DNA from: Paraburkholderia polaris
Lineage (GTDB): Bacteria; Pseudomonadota; Gammaproteobacteria; Burkholderiales; Burkholderiaceae
NCBI RefSeq assembly: GCF_012927345.1
Contig: NZ_JABBGJ010000002.1
Coordinates: 186,001 to 250,000, forward strand
Direction: 5' to 3'
Length of the DNA stretch: 64,000 bases
Positions 37,889-47,164 of the stretch are shown here, piece after piece. The first letter of the stretch is position 1. Every line of letters begins with the position of its first letter. Below the pieces are notes generated by a model. It saw only the letters and a list, made by a program, of their open reading frames with translations. It was not told where the DNA came from and did no database searches. Position numbers and translations under genes: made by a program.

Positions 37889-40141
37889 CTATCCGTCCAC
37901 GACAGCCGGAGCGCAATGCTCGCTTTCGTGCAAGTCGCCGACGGAGTCAACCGCAGTGGCCGCGCGCGGCATGCAGCGCGCTAGCGCGTCGCCGGCTCGC
38001 ACGCCCTTACCCGCGGGCAGCACGAAAAGCGGATTGATATCCAGTTCCTTCAGGCACGCCTGCTGGTCGAGCGCCATCGCGGAGAGCGCGACGATCGTCT
38101 CGACGAGCGCCTCGATATCGCCGGGCGGTTTGCCGCGCGCGCCGTCAAGCATCGCGAAGGCGCGCAGTTCGCGGATCATCGCGTGGGCGTCGGCGTGCGT
38201 AACCGGCGCGAGCCGGAACGCCACGTCCTTCAGCACTTCGGCATAGATCCCGCCGAGACCGCACATCACGGCCGGTCCGAACGACGCATCGTTTTCGATG
38301 CCGACGATCATCTCGATCGCATCGCGGATCTCTTCCTGGACCAGCACGCCTTCAATTCGCGCGTCAGGCACATGGCGGCGCGCACTCGCGACGATTTCGT
38401 CGAAGGCGTCGGCGAGCGCCGCCTCATCGCGGATGCCGACCCGCACGGCGCCGGCTTCCGTTTTGTGCGGAATGTCGGGTGATTGCACTTTGATCACGAG
38501 CGGAAAGCCGATCGACCGAGCGATGGCGCATGCTTCGTCGCTGTTGTGCGCGAGCTCGCTCCTGGGCGTCTCGATGCCGTAATCGCGCAGCAACGCCTGC
38601 GAGGCGTGTTCGGTCAGATCGCCCTGACTGGCAGCCAGCAACGCGCGAGCGTGCTCGACATTGTATTGCGGACGTGTAAGCGGTTCCGCACTGCATGCCG
38701 CCGTGCGCGCCCGGCGCGCCTGCGCGTAGTCCGACAACGCGGCGGACGCGCGTCCGCAACGTACGGGCGTTGCATACAGCGGCACGCCATGCGCTTCGAT
38801 CATCTCGTATGCGTCGGCGGCCATGTCGCGGCGCGCGTTCCAGGCGAGCATCATCGGCTTAGTCGTGGCGTCGTAGACGCGCACGATTGCCTCAGCCATC
38901 GCACGCGCCACTTCTCCGCTCGCTGCGGCTGCCATGATCGCGATGGAGTCGATGTTCGGATCGTCGGCAATGATCTGCAGGGCGTCGGCAAAAATTTTCG
39001 GCTCGGCGAGGATGCCCGCGGTGAGATCGATCGGATTGTTCAGCGAAGCGAACGCGGGCACGATGGGTTTGAGCTGCTCGAGCGTGGCGGCCGACAACGC
39101 GGGCACGGACATGCCGCGTTCAGCACAGGCATCGGTGATCAGAATGCCGGCGCCGCCCGAGAGCGTGACGACCGCGATCCGGTTACCGCGCGGCAGGCGT
39201 TTGGCTTCGAACGCCTTGGCGTAGTCGCCGAGGTCCGCGACATCGGTAACTTCGATCACGCCGGTCTGGCGGAAAGCCGTGCGATAGAGCGCGGATGCGC
39301 CGCCCAGATTCGCCGTGTGCGACGCGGCTGCTTTGGCGCCGTCGGCCGTGTTGCCAACTTTCCACGCGAGCAGCGGTTTGCCGGCGTCGAGCGCGCGGTT
39401 GGCCACGTCGACGAGACGCCGCGCATCTTTCAAGCCTTCGATGTACGCGGCGATCAGCGACGTTTGCGGGTCGGCGATACAGGCATCGACGAGATCGAGC
39501 AGGCTGACGTCGGCCTCATTGCCAGTGGTGATGAAATGCCGCAAGCCGATGCCGAGTTCGTCGGCCATCAGCAGCAGCGCGCAGCCAAACCCTCCGCTTT
39601 GCGAAATCAGCGATAGGCCGCCGCGCCGGTAATCGACGCCGAACGGTGCACCGAATCCGGCGTAGACGCTGGCACCCGTGCTGACGAATCCCTGGCAGTT
39701 CGGACCGATCACGCGGATGCCGAACGCCTTCGCGACTTCCGCGCATTCGCGCTGCAACGCGGCGCCGGCTTCGCCCGCTTCAGCGAATCCCGAGCTGTAG
39801 ATGATCGCGAAGCCGATACCCTTTTCGCCGCATTGACGCAGCATGTCCGGAACGCGGCGCGCCGCGACGAGGATTAGCGCGAGATCGGGCGTAGCGGGCA
39901 ATGCGGCGATGCTGGCATGGCACGCCACGCCGGCAATCTCGGCATATTTCGGATTCACCGGATACAGCGCGCCCTGATACCCGTGCTGCATGAGAAAGCG
40001 CATCGGCTGGCCGCTGATCGATTTCGGATCGTTTGAAGCGCCGATGATTGCAATCGAGCGCGGCTCGACGAGCCGTTGAATGTCGAGCGTGTTTGCAGCG
40101 TGCGCGGTGGTGTTCGCGGCGGTGTTCATAGCGGTGCTCAT
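37889..40141 (-). CDS. Acyl-CoA synthetase, ADP-forming (CoA-binding plus ATP-grasp fusion)
   Basis: 750 residues combining the two subunits of NDP-forming acyl-CoA synthetases. The N-terminal CoA-binding domain (SIAIIGASNDPKSISGQP) and ligase domain contain the phosphorylated histidine in AAASHTANLGG near residue 270. The C-terminal ATP-grasp half is from about 530 (FPLVIKVQSPDIPHKTEAGAV, VLVQEEI, LKELDINPLFVLP). It makes an acyl-CoA from a carboxylate, ATP and CoA. Its ATG overlaps the stop of the acyl-CoA dehydrogenase gene, so the two are coupled. Substrate unknown. Confidence 0.9.
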   Translation of the reverse strand: MSTAMNTAANTTAHAANTLDIQRLVEPRSIAIIGASNDPKSISGQPMRFLMQHGYQGALYPVNPKYAEIAGVACHASIAALPATPDLALILVAARRVPDMLRQCGEKGIGFAIIYSSGFAEAGEAGAALQRECAEVAKAFGIRVIGPNCQGFVSTGASVYAGFGAPFGVDYRRGGLSLISQSGGFGCALLLMADELGIGLRHFITTGNEADVSLLDLVDACIADPQTSLIAAYIEGLKDARRLVDVANRALDAGKPLLAWKVGNTADGAKAAASHTANLGGASALYRTAFRQTGVIEVTDVADLGDYAKAFEAKRLPRGNRIAVVTLSGGAGILITDACAERGMSVPALSAATLEQLKPIVPAFASLNNPIDLTAGILAEPKIFADALQIIADDPNIDSIAIMAAAASGEVARAMAEAIVRVYDATTKPMMLAWNARRDMAADAYEMIEAHGVPLYATPVRCGRASAALSDYAQARRARTAACSAEPLTRPQYNVEHARALLAASQGDLTEHASQALLRDYGIETPRSELAHNSDEACAIARSIGFPLVIKVQSPDIPHKTEAGAVRVGIRDEAALADAFDEIVASARRHVPDARIEGVLVQEEIRDAIEMIVGIENDASFGPAVMCGLGGIYAEVLKDVAFRLAPVTHADAHAMIRELRAFAMLDGARGKPPGDIEALVETIVALSAMALDQQACLKELDINPLFVLPAGKGVRAGDALARCMPRAATAVDSVGDLHESEHCAPAVVDG

Positions 40142-41346
40142 GCGGCACGCGCAGCGTCGGCATGAACGCTGTCCTTCTGTTTCGCCTGATCCCGATCAGC
40201 CGCGCGCCGCAGCGTGATCTTCGCGATGTTCAACTGATGAATCTGTGTGGTGCCTTCGTAAATGCGGAACGCGCGCACATCGCGGTAGAACCGCTCGACC
40301 GCATTGCCCGCGAGATAACCGCGTCCACCGAGCATCTGAACCGCACGATCCGCGACGCGTCCGCACATCTCCGAAGCGAACATCTTGCACATCGACGCTT
40401 CCAGCGCCACGTCCTCGCCCGCATCGCGTTTGCGAGCGGTTTCGAGAATCATCGAGCGCGCCGCGAAGATTTCAGTCTGGCATTCGGCGATCAGCGCCTG
40501 CACGAGCTGGAACTCGGCGACAGGCTTGCCGAACTGCTCGCGTTTCGATGTGTACGCAACGGCTTCTTCAAGCATCCGCATGGCCGGGCCCGTGCACAGC
40601 GCGGCCAGGTGAATGCGCTGCTTGTTCAATACCTTCATCGCGGTACGAAAGCCCTGACCTTCGACGCCGCCGATCAGATTGGACGCCGGCACCCGGCACG
40701 CATTGAACACCACGTCACCGACCGGCGAGCCCGCCTGGCCCATCTTGTCGTAAGGCGCGCTGGTGGAGAGACCGGGCATGCCACGTTCGACGAGAAATGC
40801 GGAAATGCCGCCGGCGCCAGGCGTGGCCGGATCGGTACGTGCCATGACCGTGAACAGGTCCGCGATCGGCGCGTTGGTGATGAAGCACTTGCTGCCGTCG
40901 AGGATGTAGTGATCGCCGTCGCGTCGCGCGGTGGTGCGCAGCGCGGTGGCGTCCGAGCCGGCGTCTGCCTCGGTCAGCGCGAATGCGCCGGTCAATTCGC
41001 CCGACGCGAGACGCGGCAGATAGCGCTGCTTCTGCGCGTCGGTGCCGTCGGCGACGAGCGCTTCCGAGCCGATGCCGGTATTCGTGCCAACCCGCGCACG
41101 GAATGCCACCGAGGCTTGTGAAAGCTCGAATGCGCCGCGTACGAGTTGCTCCGTCGAAAGTCCTGCGCCGCCGAAATCGCGCGGAATGCTCCAACCGAAA
41201 TAGCCAAGCTCGCGCATCCGCTCGACGAGACCCGCCGGCACGGCATCCGCTTTCTCGATCTCGTTTTCGCGCGGAATCGCTTCTTCACGAACGAAACGCG
41301 CGACGTCGGCGAGCATCGAGTCGAAATGCGAGGGGTTGCTGGTCAT
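40138..41346 (-). CDS. Acyl-CoA dehydrogenase
   Basis: FAD-dependent alpha,beta-dehydrogenation of an acyl-CoA, passing electrons to ETF. 402 residues from ATG 41346, which has GGAGACA at correct spacing; an ATG five codons earlier has none. Family segments: FALTEADAGSDATALRT (flavin binding), CFITNAPIADLF, QMLGGRGYLAGNAVERFYRD, and FRIYEGTTQIHQLNIA containing the catalytic glutamate. First gene of the minus-strand operon with the acyl-CoA ligase and MFS carrier, divergent from an IclR regulator. Confidence 0.92.
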   Translation of the reverse strand: MTSNPSHFDSMLADVARFVREEAIPRENEIEKADAVPAGLVERMRELGYFGWSIPRDFGGAGLSTEQLVRGAFELSQASVAFRARVGTNTGIGSEALVADGTDAQKQRYLPRLASGELTGAFALTEADAGSDATALRTTARRDGDHYILDGSKCFITNAPIADLFTVMARTDPATPGAGGISAFLVERGMPGLSTSAPYDKMGQAGSPVGDVVFNACRVPASNLIGGVEGQGFRTAMKVLNKQRIHLAALCTGPAMRMLEEAVAYTSKREQFGKPVAEFQLVQALIAECQTEIFAARSMILETARKRDAGEDVALEASMCKMFASEMCGRVADRAVQMLGGRGYLAGNAVERFYRDVRAFRIYEGTTQIHQLNIAKITLRRAADRDQAKQKDSVHADAARAA

Positions 41347-41420
41347 GCTTGTCTCCGTCATGTGAGTCGATTTATGACTTCACTATCGAAGATTTACAGG
41401 CGGTCGGCATGATTTGTTCG

Positions 41421-41437
41421 ACTCTGCAGAACAGAGT
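41421..41437. promoter_or_regulatory. 17-bp palindrome between IclR and acyl-CoA dehydrogenase genes
   Basis: ACTCTG-cagaa-CAGAGT is a perfect inverted repeat with 6-bp arms, 75 bp from the dehydrogenase start and 53 bp from the IclR start. Length and placement suit an IclR-family operator controlling both divergent genes. Confidence 0.6.
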
Positions 41438-41489
41438 TTGGATATGCTGAACAGGTAGCGCAGAATTGGCTATCTGAAGGGAGACGATC

Positions 41490-42341
41490 ATGGCAGCCAA
41501 CAACAAGCGTTCCGAAGCGGCGGCGCTGGCAAGCGACTATCTGGATTCGAAAGCCCGCTACGTGCCCGACGAATTCGACGGCGACCGGCAGTTCGCCACC
41601 ACGTTGGCGCGCGGCCTCGACATCCTGCATTGCTTTACGCCGCGCGAATCGCAACTCGGCAATGCGGAACTGGCGGCGCGCACCGGCATGACCAAGGCCA
41701 CCATCTCGCGCTTCACCTACACGCTCACGCGCCTCGGCTACCTGCGCGTCAATCGTATGAACAACAAGTTTCAGCTCGGCTCGGCTGTGCTGTCGCTGAG
41801 CTATCCGTTGCTCGCGAGCCTGAGTGTCCGGCAGATCGCGCGGCCTTCGATGAAGGAACTGGCGGATCAGATTCGCGGTTCGGTCTCACTCGGCATGCGG
41901 GACCGGCTCAATGTCGTGTACCTGGAAAGCAGCCGCAGCAATACGCCTTTGGGATTGCCGGCGGATATCGGCCTGAGCTATCCGATCGTGCGAACCGCGA
42001 TGGGCCGCGCGCTGCTCGCCGCGCTGCCGGCCGAGCGGCGCGAGGCGCTCTGCAATGAGATCGCGGTGAAGGCGCCGAACGAATGGAATACGTTTCGCGA
42101 GCGCGTAATGAGCGGCATCGATTACTTTTACGAGCGCGGGTTCTGCGTCTCGTACGGCGACTTGCGGCAGGAAGTGCACGCCGTCGCCGTGCCGATGAAA
42201 CCTTCGGCCGACGGCGAGATTCTGGTGTTCAACTGCGGGGTGCCTTCTTATCTGCTGAAGGAGAATCAGCTGGAAGGGGATATCGGGCCGCGGCTGGTTT
42301 CGATGGTGCGCAGTGTTGAAGGGGCGATGGGGATTTATTAG
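41490..42341 (+). CDS. IclR-family transcriptional regulator
   Basis: 283 residues. Winged-helix domain ATTLARGLDILHCFTP...LAARTGMTKATISRFTYTLTRLGYLRV, then an effector domain with SVSLGMRDRLNVVYLES and AMGRALLAALP, as in PcaU/PobR-like regulators. Preceded by AAGGGAGA. Divergent from the acyl-CoA dehydrogenase operon and probably its regulator, responding to the imported acid or its CoA ester. Confidence 0.9.
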   Translation: MAANNKRSEAAALASDYLDSKARYVPDEFDGDRQFATTLARGLDILHCFTPRESQLGNAELAARTGMTKATISRFTYTLTRLGYLRVNRMNNKFQLGSAVLSLSYPLLASLSVRQIARPSMKELADQIRGSVSLGMRDRLNVVYLESSRSNTPLGLPADIGLSYPIVRTAMGRALLAALPAERREALCNEIAVKAPNEWNTFRERVMSGIDYFYERGFCVSYGDLRQEVHAVAVPMKPSADGEILVFNCGVPSYLLKENQLEGDIGPRLVSMVRSVEGAMGIY

Positions 42342-42419
42342 GCCCCAAGAAATTTTCCTGCCCTGCGCAGATAAATATCGGCACTACCGCCGATATTCAC
42401 CGCGCAGAACAAACACCAC

Positions 42420-43724
42420 TCAGCTCGAAACGTACGCTACATAAGGCCCCGCGCCCCCACCCGTGGACGCCTTGCCCGAAATGCCGTAGTACACGTGCCG
42501 GCCATAGAAGAACGGCATGCCGAAGTCGAACTGCCGCGACATATAGATGCCGAGGTTATTGAACGCGTTATTCCCCGACGCGTTCAACGCCGCTCCGTTC
42601 GCAATATTGAAGCCGAGCGACACACTCGTGGGGCTGGCTCCCACCAGCGTCGATGACCGGCCCACCGTCGTTGCCGGTACGTAATATCCGGACGAGCTGT
42701 CAATCGGGATCGACAGGTCCGGGAAGAACAATACCGTCGATCCGGAATCGAAGAATGTCTTCGTCAGTGTGGCCCCGCTGTAGGTCGAAGTGAAGTCGCC
42801 GTTCGCGTTCGTTCTCATCAGCGTGGCGCCCGTGCCGTACAGCGCATTGTTGGCCTGCGTGTCGATGCCGAACACTAGCGTACCCTGAGCCGTCGCGCTT
42901 CCTGTGTCGGATACCTGGCCCATCTCCAGAATCACGCCATTGCTGTCCCGCGCGAACTTCGTCACCGGATTGGTAATCTGTGCGCTGAGGGACGCTGATG
43001 TGGCCGTGCCGGCGTTGGTGTAGTAGTACGTCGATACCGGTGCTTGCTGGCACGCCAAGCCGCAGTCGGTCGGGCTCACGCCAATCCCGAGAATACCGTT
43101 TGCGCCGAGATCGGCAGTGGTCACCAGCGGACGGCCCACCTGGCACTCGGTCGGCGCAGTCACCGGCAGCGTTGTATCGCCGATCACGTGGATCGGTACG
43201 CTCGGGGCAGTCTCACCCGAAATCGCAACGTCCGCGAGATGGACGGAACCCCATGCATAGCCGCTGCCAAACAACGCGCATTCGGCGAGCGGGAGGCCGC
43301 TCGTCTGATCGTTTTCGGCTGCGAGCGCATTGAAGGTGGAGTCCGGAATGGCCGAACGAACCAGACGTAGCCCGAACGATGCGGTATCGACGATCACGTT
43401 CGGGATGATTGCGCAGTGGGTGCTGGCGTTAGATCCATTGGCGCAGATCGTGATGCTGACCATGGGCTGATTGTGGATGCCCGTTCTGCTGACCGTCACC
43501 GCTACCGTATTGCCGGGGCCGACAGCGGTAGAGACCGCCGAGGCGTCGGCTGCGAGTACGTTGGGCGAAGAATCGGTTCCGCCCGACGTTGCGGGCGAAC
43601 TTGCGCCGGCCGGTGCATTTAATGTTGTGCTGCTGTTACTGCTGCTATCCCCGCCGCCACCCCCACCGCAGCCAGCCAGACTAAGCCCGAGAGCCGCAGC
43701 AATGATCCATGCGATTTTGCGCAC
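42420..43724 (-). CDS. DUF3443-family lipoprotein
   Basis: 434 residues with signal peptide and lipobox (GLSLAGC) followed by a glycine run (CGGGGGG) and a Ser/Thr linker. The body shows DUF3443 features: PNVIVDTASFGLRLVRS near residue 110, which recalls an aspartic-protease DT[AG]S loop, then GANGILGIGV and FFDSGSTVLFFPD near 320, a second D-S-G loop. Function unknown; the two D-[TS]-[AG] loops suggest a pepsin-like fold. It lies 30 bp after the DUF2844 gene and the pair is recurrent in Burkholderiaceae. Confidence 0.85.
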   Translation of the reverse strand: MRKIAWIIAAALGLSLAGCGGGGGGDSSSNSSTTLNAPAGASSPATSGGTDSSPNVLAADASAVSTAVGPGNTVAVTVSRTGIHNQPMVSITICANGSNASTHCAIIPNVIVDTASFGLRLVRSAIPDSTFNALAAENDQTSGLPLAECALFGSGYAWGSVHLADVAISGETAPSVPIHVIGDTTLPVTAPTECQVGRPLVTTADLGANGILGIGVSPTDCGLACQQAPVSTYYYTNAGTATSASLSAQITNPVTKFARDSNGVILEMGQVSDTGSATAQGTLVFGIDTQANNALYGTGATLMRTNANGDFTSTYSGATLTKTFFDSGSTVLFFPDLSIPIDSSSGYYVPATTVGRSSTLVGASPTSVSLGFNIANGAALNASGNNAFNNLGIYMSRQFDFGMPFFYGRHVYYGISGKASTGGGAGPYVAYVSS

Positions 43725-43754
43725 TTTTATTCTCTCGATTAATTTTTAATAGAC

Positions 43755-44261
43755 TTACTTGATGTCGTCAGCGCTAACGCCTTGCGGCAACGCTTGCGGT
43801 AGATAGGCTCGACCCACAAAGGCGCCCATATGGCCGCCGGTCTCAACGACCAGAGCTGACTGATGCACGACAGCGGCGCCGTAGCCGCCGCCTTGCGCTG
43901 CATGCGCGTCGGTGAGGCCCTGCACGTAAGACGGGAAGTAAGTGGCGAGCAGCGTCTTGAGCGGTGGCATGGTCGGGCCTTCCCAGCTCAACGCGAATAC
44001 GGTGTTGCCCGCCGCGATGTACTCGTTCACCACCGTGCCCGATGGCAGCGTGGTCTGACTCACGGTGTAAGCCGGCGCAGCGGCATTGGCGCTTGCAGCG
44101 TAGCGCGCCACAGCGGTGGCGCTCTGGCTGGCCGCCCCTGCGCTGGTACTGCTGGCGGTTACGGGGTAGGTCGGTGCGCCGCCTAACCCTGCATACGCTG
44201 GAGCGATCGTGGCGACTGAGGCCGCAGCCACCACGAGCATTCGAAATTTACTGATTATCAT
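43755..44261 (-). CDS. DUF2844-family secreted protein
   Basis: 168 residues with a signal peptide (MLVVAAASVATIAPAYAGLGG). Core segments TTLPSGTVVNEYIAAGNTVFALSWEGP and YVQGLTDAHAAQGGGYGAAVVHQSALVVETGGHMGAF are typical of DUF2844 proteins. Function unknown. It is co-transcribed ahead of the DUF3443 gene, so the pair probably works in the periplasm or envelope. Confidence 0.85.
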   Translation of the reverse strand: MIISKFRMLVVAAASVATIAPAYAGLGGAPTYPVTASSTSAGAASQSATAVARYAASANAAAPAYTVSQTTLPSGTVVNEYIAAGNTVFALSWEGPTMPPLKTLLATYFPSYVQGLTDAHAAQGGGYGAAVVHQSALVVETGGHMGAFVGRAYLPQALPQGVSADDIK

Positions 44262-44815
44262 TTTTTGGTTTTCGAAGTTTTTCGGAAAATGCGCGCGAAC
44301 GTTTCCTCGCGCCCACGCGATGTTAATACTAGCTTGCGTCTGTTCGATTAAAACAGACGAATAACGAGGCTATTCGGGTTCTATTTGAAATTGAACGCCG
44401 GCCGGCGGGAAACCAAACGGTGGGCTTGTGAATGGAGTAAGGGAGTAACGGAGTAAGGACCGCGAGTGGGAATCCACGGTATTCATCGCTGCCCTTTCAG
44501 ATGATGCGTGACAGATAATTCCTGGCGCGGCTGTTACTGCGCCGCTCCGATATTTTTTCATCGATATTTAAACCTGGTATTGCACATCGCTTGTCTGCCA
44601 TGCGCAAGGTTAGAACCTGTCCTTTCGACACGTGCCTGACTCTCCTGGGTGGCCGGCTCATCCGGCAAGCGGCACCAGACTTTGTCTCCGTCCGGTTGCG
44701 TTGTCGATTGAATCATTTAATACGCATAGGGGTCAATCGGGCGCTGACTTCCTCGGCGGCTGTTCCGTAGCGCAACGCGGCGCGGCGAACTGGCGAGTCT
44801 GGGCGGAGCTCGATC
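44262..44815. promoter_or_regulatory. Upstream region of the DUF2844/DUF3443 pair; otherwise empty
   Basis: 554 bp without a supported gene. Near 44338-44358 is an inverted repeat GTCTGTT / AACAGAC with a 7-bp centre, about 80 bp upstream of the DUF2844 start, which could be an operator or leader hairpin. Nothing else is recognised. Confidence 0.4.
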
Positions 44816-45727
44816 TCACATCTGCCCGGGCGCTGAAATTTTGCCGAGCTTTTCGATCAACACCGCAACGAAGGTTTCCGTGACGGGCGGCAGGGTCCTG
44901 CCGCGCTTCTTGATGAGGGCGATCGGGCGGGTGAACGCGGGATCGTCGACCGGGCGGACCACCAGCTCAGGTTCCGCTCTGACCTCGCGGGCCGATGCCG
45001 GCAGGATGGTCACGCCGAGCCCGGCGCGCACCATCGCGACGGCGCTCATCATGTAGGTCGGCTCACAGGCGATCTCCGGCGCACAGCGGGCGTTTGCAAA
45101 GGCGCTATCGACCACGGCCCGCACGCTCGTGCCTTGTGCTGTCAACACGAGCGGCACCGCGGCGAGGTCGGCCAGCGTGATGCGCCGCCGCCGTGCCAGC
45201 GCGTGGCGCTTCGGAAAAACCGCCACCAGACGATCAATGCCCGCGTGCAGCACCTCGAAGCCGGTATCGTCCAGTTCTCCACCGGTCAGCCCGATATCGA
45301 CCTCTTCGCTGCGTACCAGCGTGTTGACCATGCTGGCGACCACGTCGCGCACATGGAAGCTCACGCGCGGCACGGCCTTCTTCATCTCCTGCACGAGTTC
45401 GGGCAAGACGCTCGCCGCGAAAGTGGGCAAGCACGCGATCCGTACCGTGCCGCTGGTTCCCTCGCCGAGCGCACGCGCGTCGATCAGCACATGTTCCATA
45501 TCGTGCAGCGACTTCTGCAGCAGCGGCAGCAGCTCGCGGCCGGTCGGCGTCAGCGCGACATTGCGGCTGTTGCGATCAAAGAGCCGCATGCCCACGGTTT
45601 CCTCGAGGCGGCGAATCTGCACCGTCAAGGCCGGTTGGGAAAGGTGTAACCGTGTCGCCGCACGCGTGAAGCTGCCCGTTTGCGCGACGGCGATGAACGC
45701 GCGGATGTCCCGAAGATTCAAATCCAT
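44816..45727 (-). CDS. LysR-family regulator of the CitMHS/AtuA genes
   Basis: 303 residues. DNA-binding part MDLNLRDIRAFIAVAQTGSFTRAATRLHLSQPALTVQIRRLEETVGMRLFDRNSRNVALTPTGRELL condenses to a classic LysR HTH; the effector domain follows with GTVRIACLPTFAASVLPELV. It resembles the CynR/GltC-type group. It is divergent from a CitMHS transporter with a clear inverted repeat between them, so it probably controls transporter and downstream genes. Confidence 0.9.
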   Translation of the reverse strand: MDLNLRDIRAFIAVAQTGSFTRAATRLHLSQPALTVQIRRLEETVGMRLFDRNSRNVALTPTGRELLPLLQKSLHDMEHVLIDARALGEGTSGTVRIACLPTFAASVLPELVQEMKKAVPRVSFHVRDVVASMVNTLVRSEEVDIGLTGGELDDTGFEVLHAGIDRLVAVFPKRHALARRRRITLADLAAVPLVLTAQGTSVRAVVDSAFANARCAPEIACEPTYMMSAVAMVRAGLGVTILPASAREVRAEPELVVRPVDDPAFTRPIALIKKRGRTLPPVTETFVAVLIEKLGKISAPGQM

Positions 45728-45749
45728 AATGATTCGTAATGGCTGCGAT

Positions 45750-45769
45750 CAATTCATTTCAATTGATTT
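45750..45769. promoter_or_regulatory. Inverted repeat, probable LysR binding site
   Basis: ATCAATT-cattTC-AATTGAT has perfect 7-bp arms with a 6-bp centre. It lies 22 bp from the LysR start and about 57 bp from the CitMHS start, where LysR regulators usually bind their recognition site. Confidence 0.6.
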
Positions 45770-45826
45770 ATTGTTGCCCCGAACTTACGCTGGATCGCAG
45801 TAAAAGACAACATTGGAGACAAGCAC

Positions 45827-47131
45827 ATGCTGCCATTCCTGGGGCTGGCTACTATCGTCGTGCTGCTCGGCGCGATTCTGTCGAAACGGATGTCGCCGCT
45901 CGTGGCGCTCATCATCGTGCCGATTGCGGCGTCGCTCATCGGCGGTTTCGGCTTTCAGACAAGCAAGTTCGTGATCGACGGGCTCAAGAATCTCGCGCCC
46001 GTGGTCGGGATGTTCGTGTTCGCGATTCTTTACTTCGGCATCGTCACCGACGCCGGCACGCTCGATCCGATCATCGACCGTATCCTGCGAGCCGTCGGCA
46101 CGCGGCCCACGCGCATTGTGATGGGCACCACGTTGCTCGCGCTGCTGATTCATCTGGACGGTTCCGGCGCGGTGTGTTTTCTCGTCACGATTCCCGCAAT
46201 GTTGCCGCTCTACGACCGCCTGAAGATGGACCGGCGCGTGCTGGCCGCGGCCGTTTCGATGGCCGCCGGCATCAACTTTCTGCCGTGGACGGGGCCGATG
46301 ATCCGCGCGTCGGCGTCGCTGCATCTGCCGATTTCTGCGTTGTTCAACCCGCTGATTCCCGTGCAGTTAATCGGGCTGGTGTTCGTCTTCGGCATGGCGT
46401 TCTGGCTCGGGCGGCGCGAGGAAAAGCGGCTCGGTCTCACAGCCGCGAGCCCTTCCTTGCCGATGCCAAAACGTGAGCTGACGCCCGAGGAACAAGCCTT
46501 GCGCCGGCCGAAAAACTTCTGGTTCAACATCGTATTGACGCTGGTCGTACTCGGCACGATGGTCGTCATGGGCGAGAAGATTCCGCCGGCGATCATGTTC
46601 ATGGTCGGGCTATGCGTCGCGTTGATGGTGAACTATCCGAACGTCGACATGCAGCGTAAGCGGATCGACGCTCATGCGCGCGCTGCGTTGATGATGGCCG
46701 GCATTCTGCTTGCGGCCGGCGTGTTCACCGGCGTGATGCAGGGCAGCGGCATGCTGAAAGCGATGGCCCAGGCGGCAGTCGGCTTCGTGCCGCCCGCGAT
46801 GGCAGGCCACATTCCTGTCGCGCTCGGGTTGATGTCGATGCCGCTGAGCATGCTGTTCGACCCGGACTCGTTTTACTTCGGTGTGCTGCCGGTGATTGCC
46901 GAAGTGGCCGGCCAACTCGGCGTGCCCGCCGTGCATGTCGGCCAGGCTGCGCTGCTTGGCCAGATGACCACCGGTTTTCCGGTCAGCCCGCTGACGCCGG
47001 CGACTTTCCTCGTGGTCGGCCTGTGCGGCATCGATCTCGCCGATCATCAGAAATTCACGTTCCCCCTGCTGTTTGGCGCCTCGATCGTGATGACGATTGC
47101 CTGCGTCGTGCTGGGGATATTCTCGTTGTGA
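45827..47131 (+). CDS. CitMHS-family carboxylate transporter
   Basis: 434 residues, about 12 helices, of the citrate-Mg2+:H+/citrate-Ca2+:H+ symporter family. Visible segments: FAILYFGIVTDAGTLDPIIDRI, LIHLDGSGAVCFLVTIPAMLPLYDRL and LLGQMTTGFPVSPLTPATFLVVGL. GGAGACA precedes the ATG. The substrate is not set by the family, since many members carry other organic acids, and the AtuA-type genes downstream suggest a different acid from citrate. Confidence 0.88.
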   Translation: MLPFLGLATIVVLLGAILSKRMSPLVALIIVPIAASLIGGFGFQTSKFVIDGLKNLAPVVGMFVFAILYFGIVTDAGTLDPIIDRILRAVGTRPTRIVMGTTLLALLIHLDGSGAVCFLVTIPAMLPLYDRLKMDRRVLAAAVSMAAGINFLPWTGPMIRASASLHLPISALFNPLIPVQLIGLVFVFGMAFWLGRREEKRLGLTAASPSLPMPKRELTPEEQALRRPKNFWFNIVLTLVVLGTMVVMGEKIPPAIMFMVGLCVALMVNYPNVDMQRKRIDAHARAALMMAGILLAAGVFTGVMQGSGMLKAMAQAAVGFVPPAMAGHIPVALGLMSMPLSMLFDPDSFYFGVLPVIAEVAGQLGVPAVHVGQAALLGQMTTGFPVSPLTPATFLVVGLCGIDLADHQKFTFPLLFGASIVMTIACVVLGIFSL

Positions 47132-47164
47132 GCTTCACTGTTTCACTGAACGGATGCGACCACC

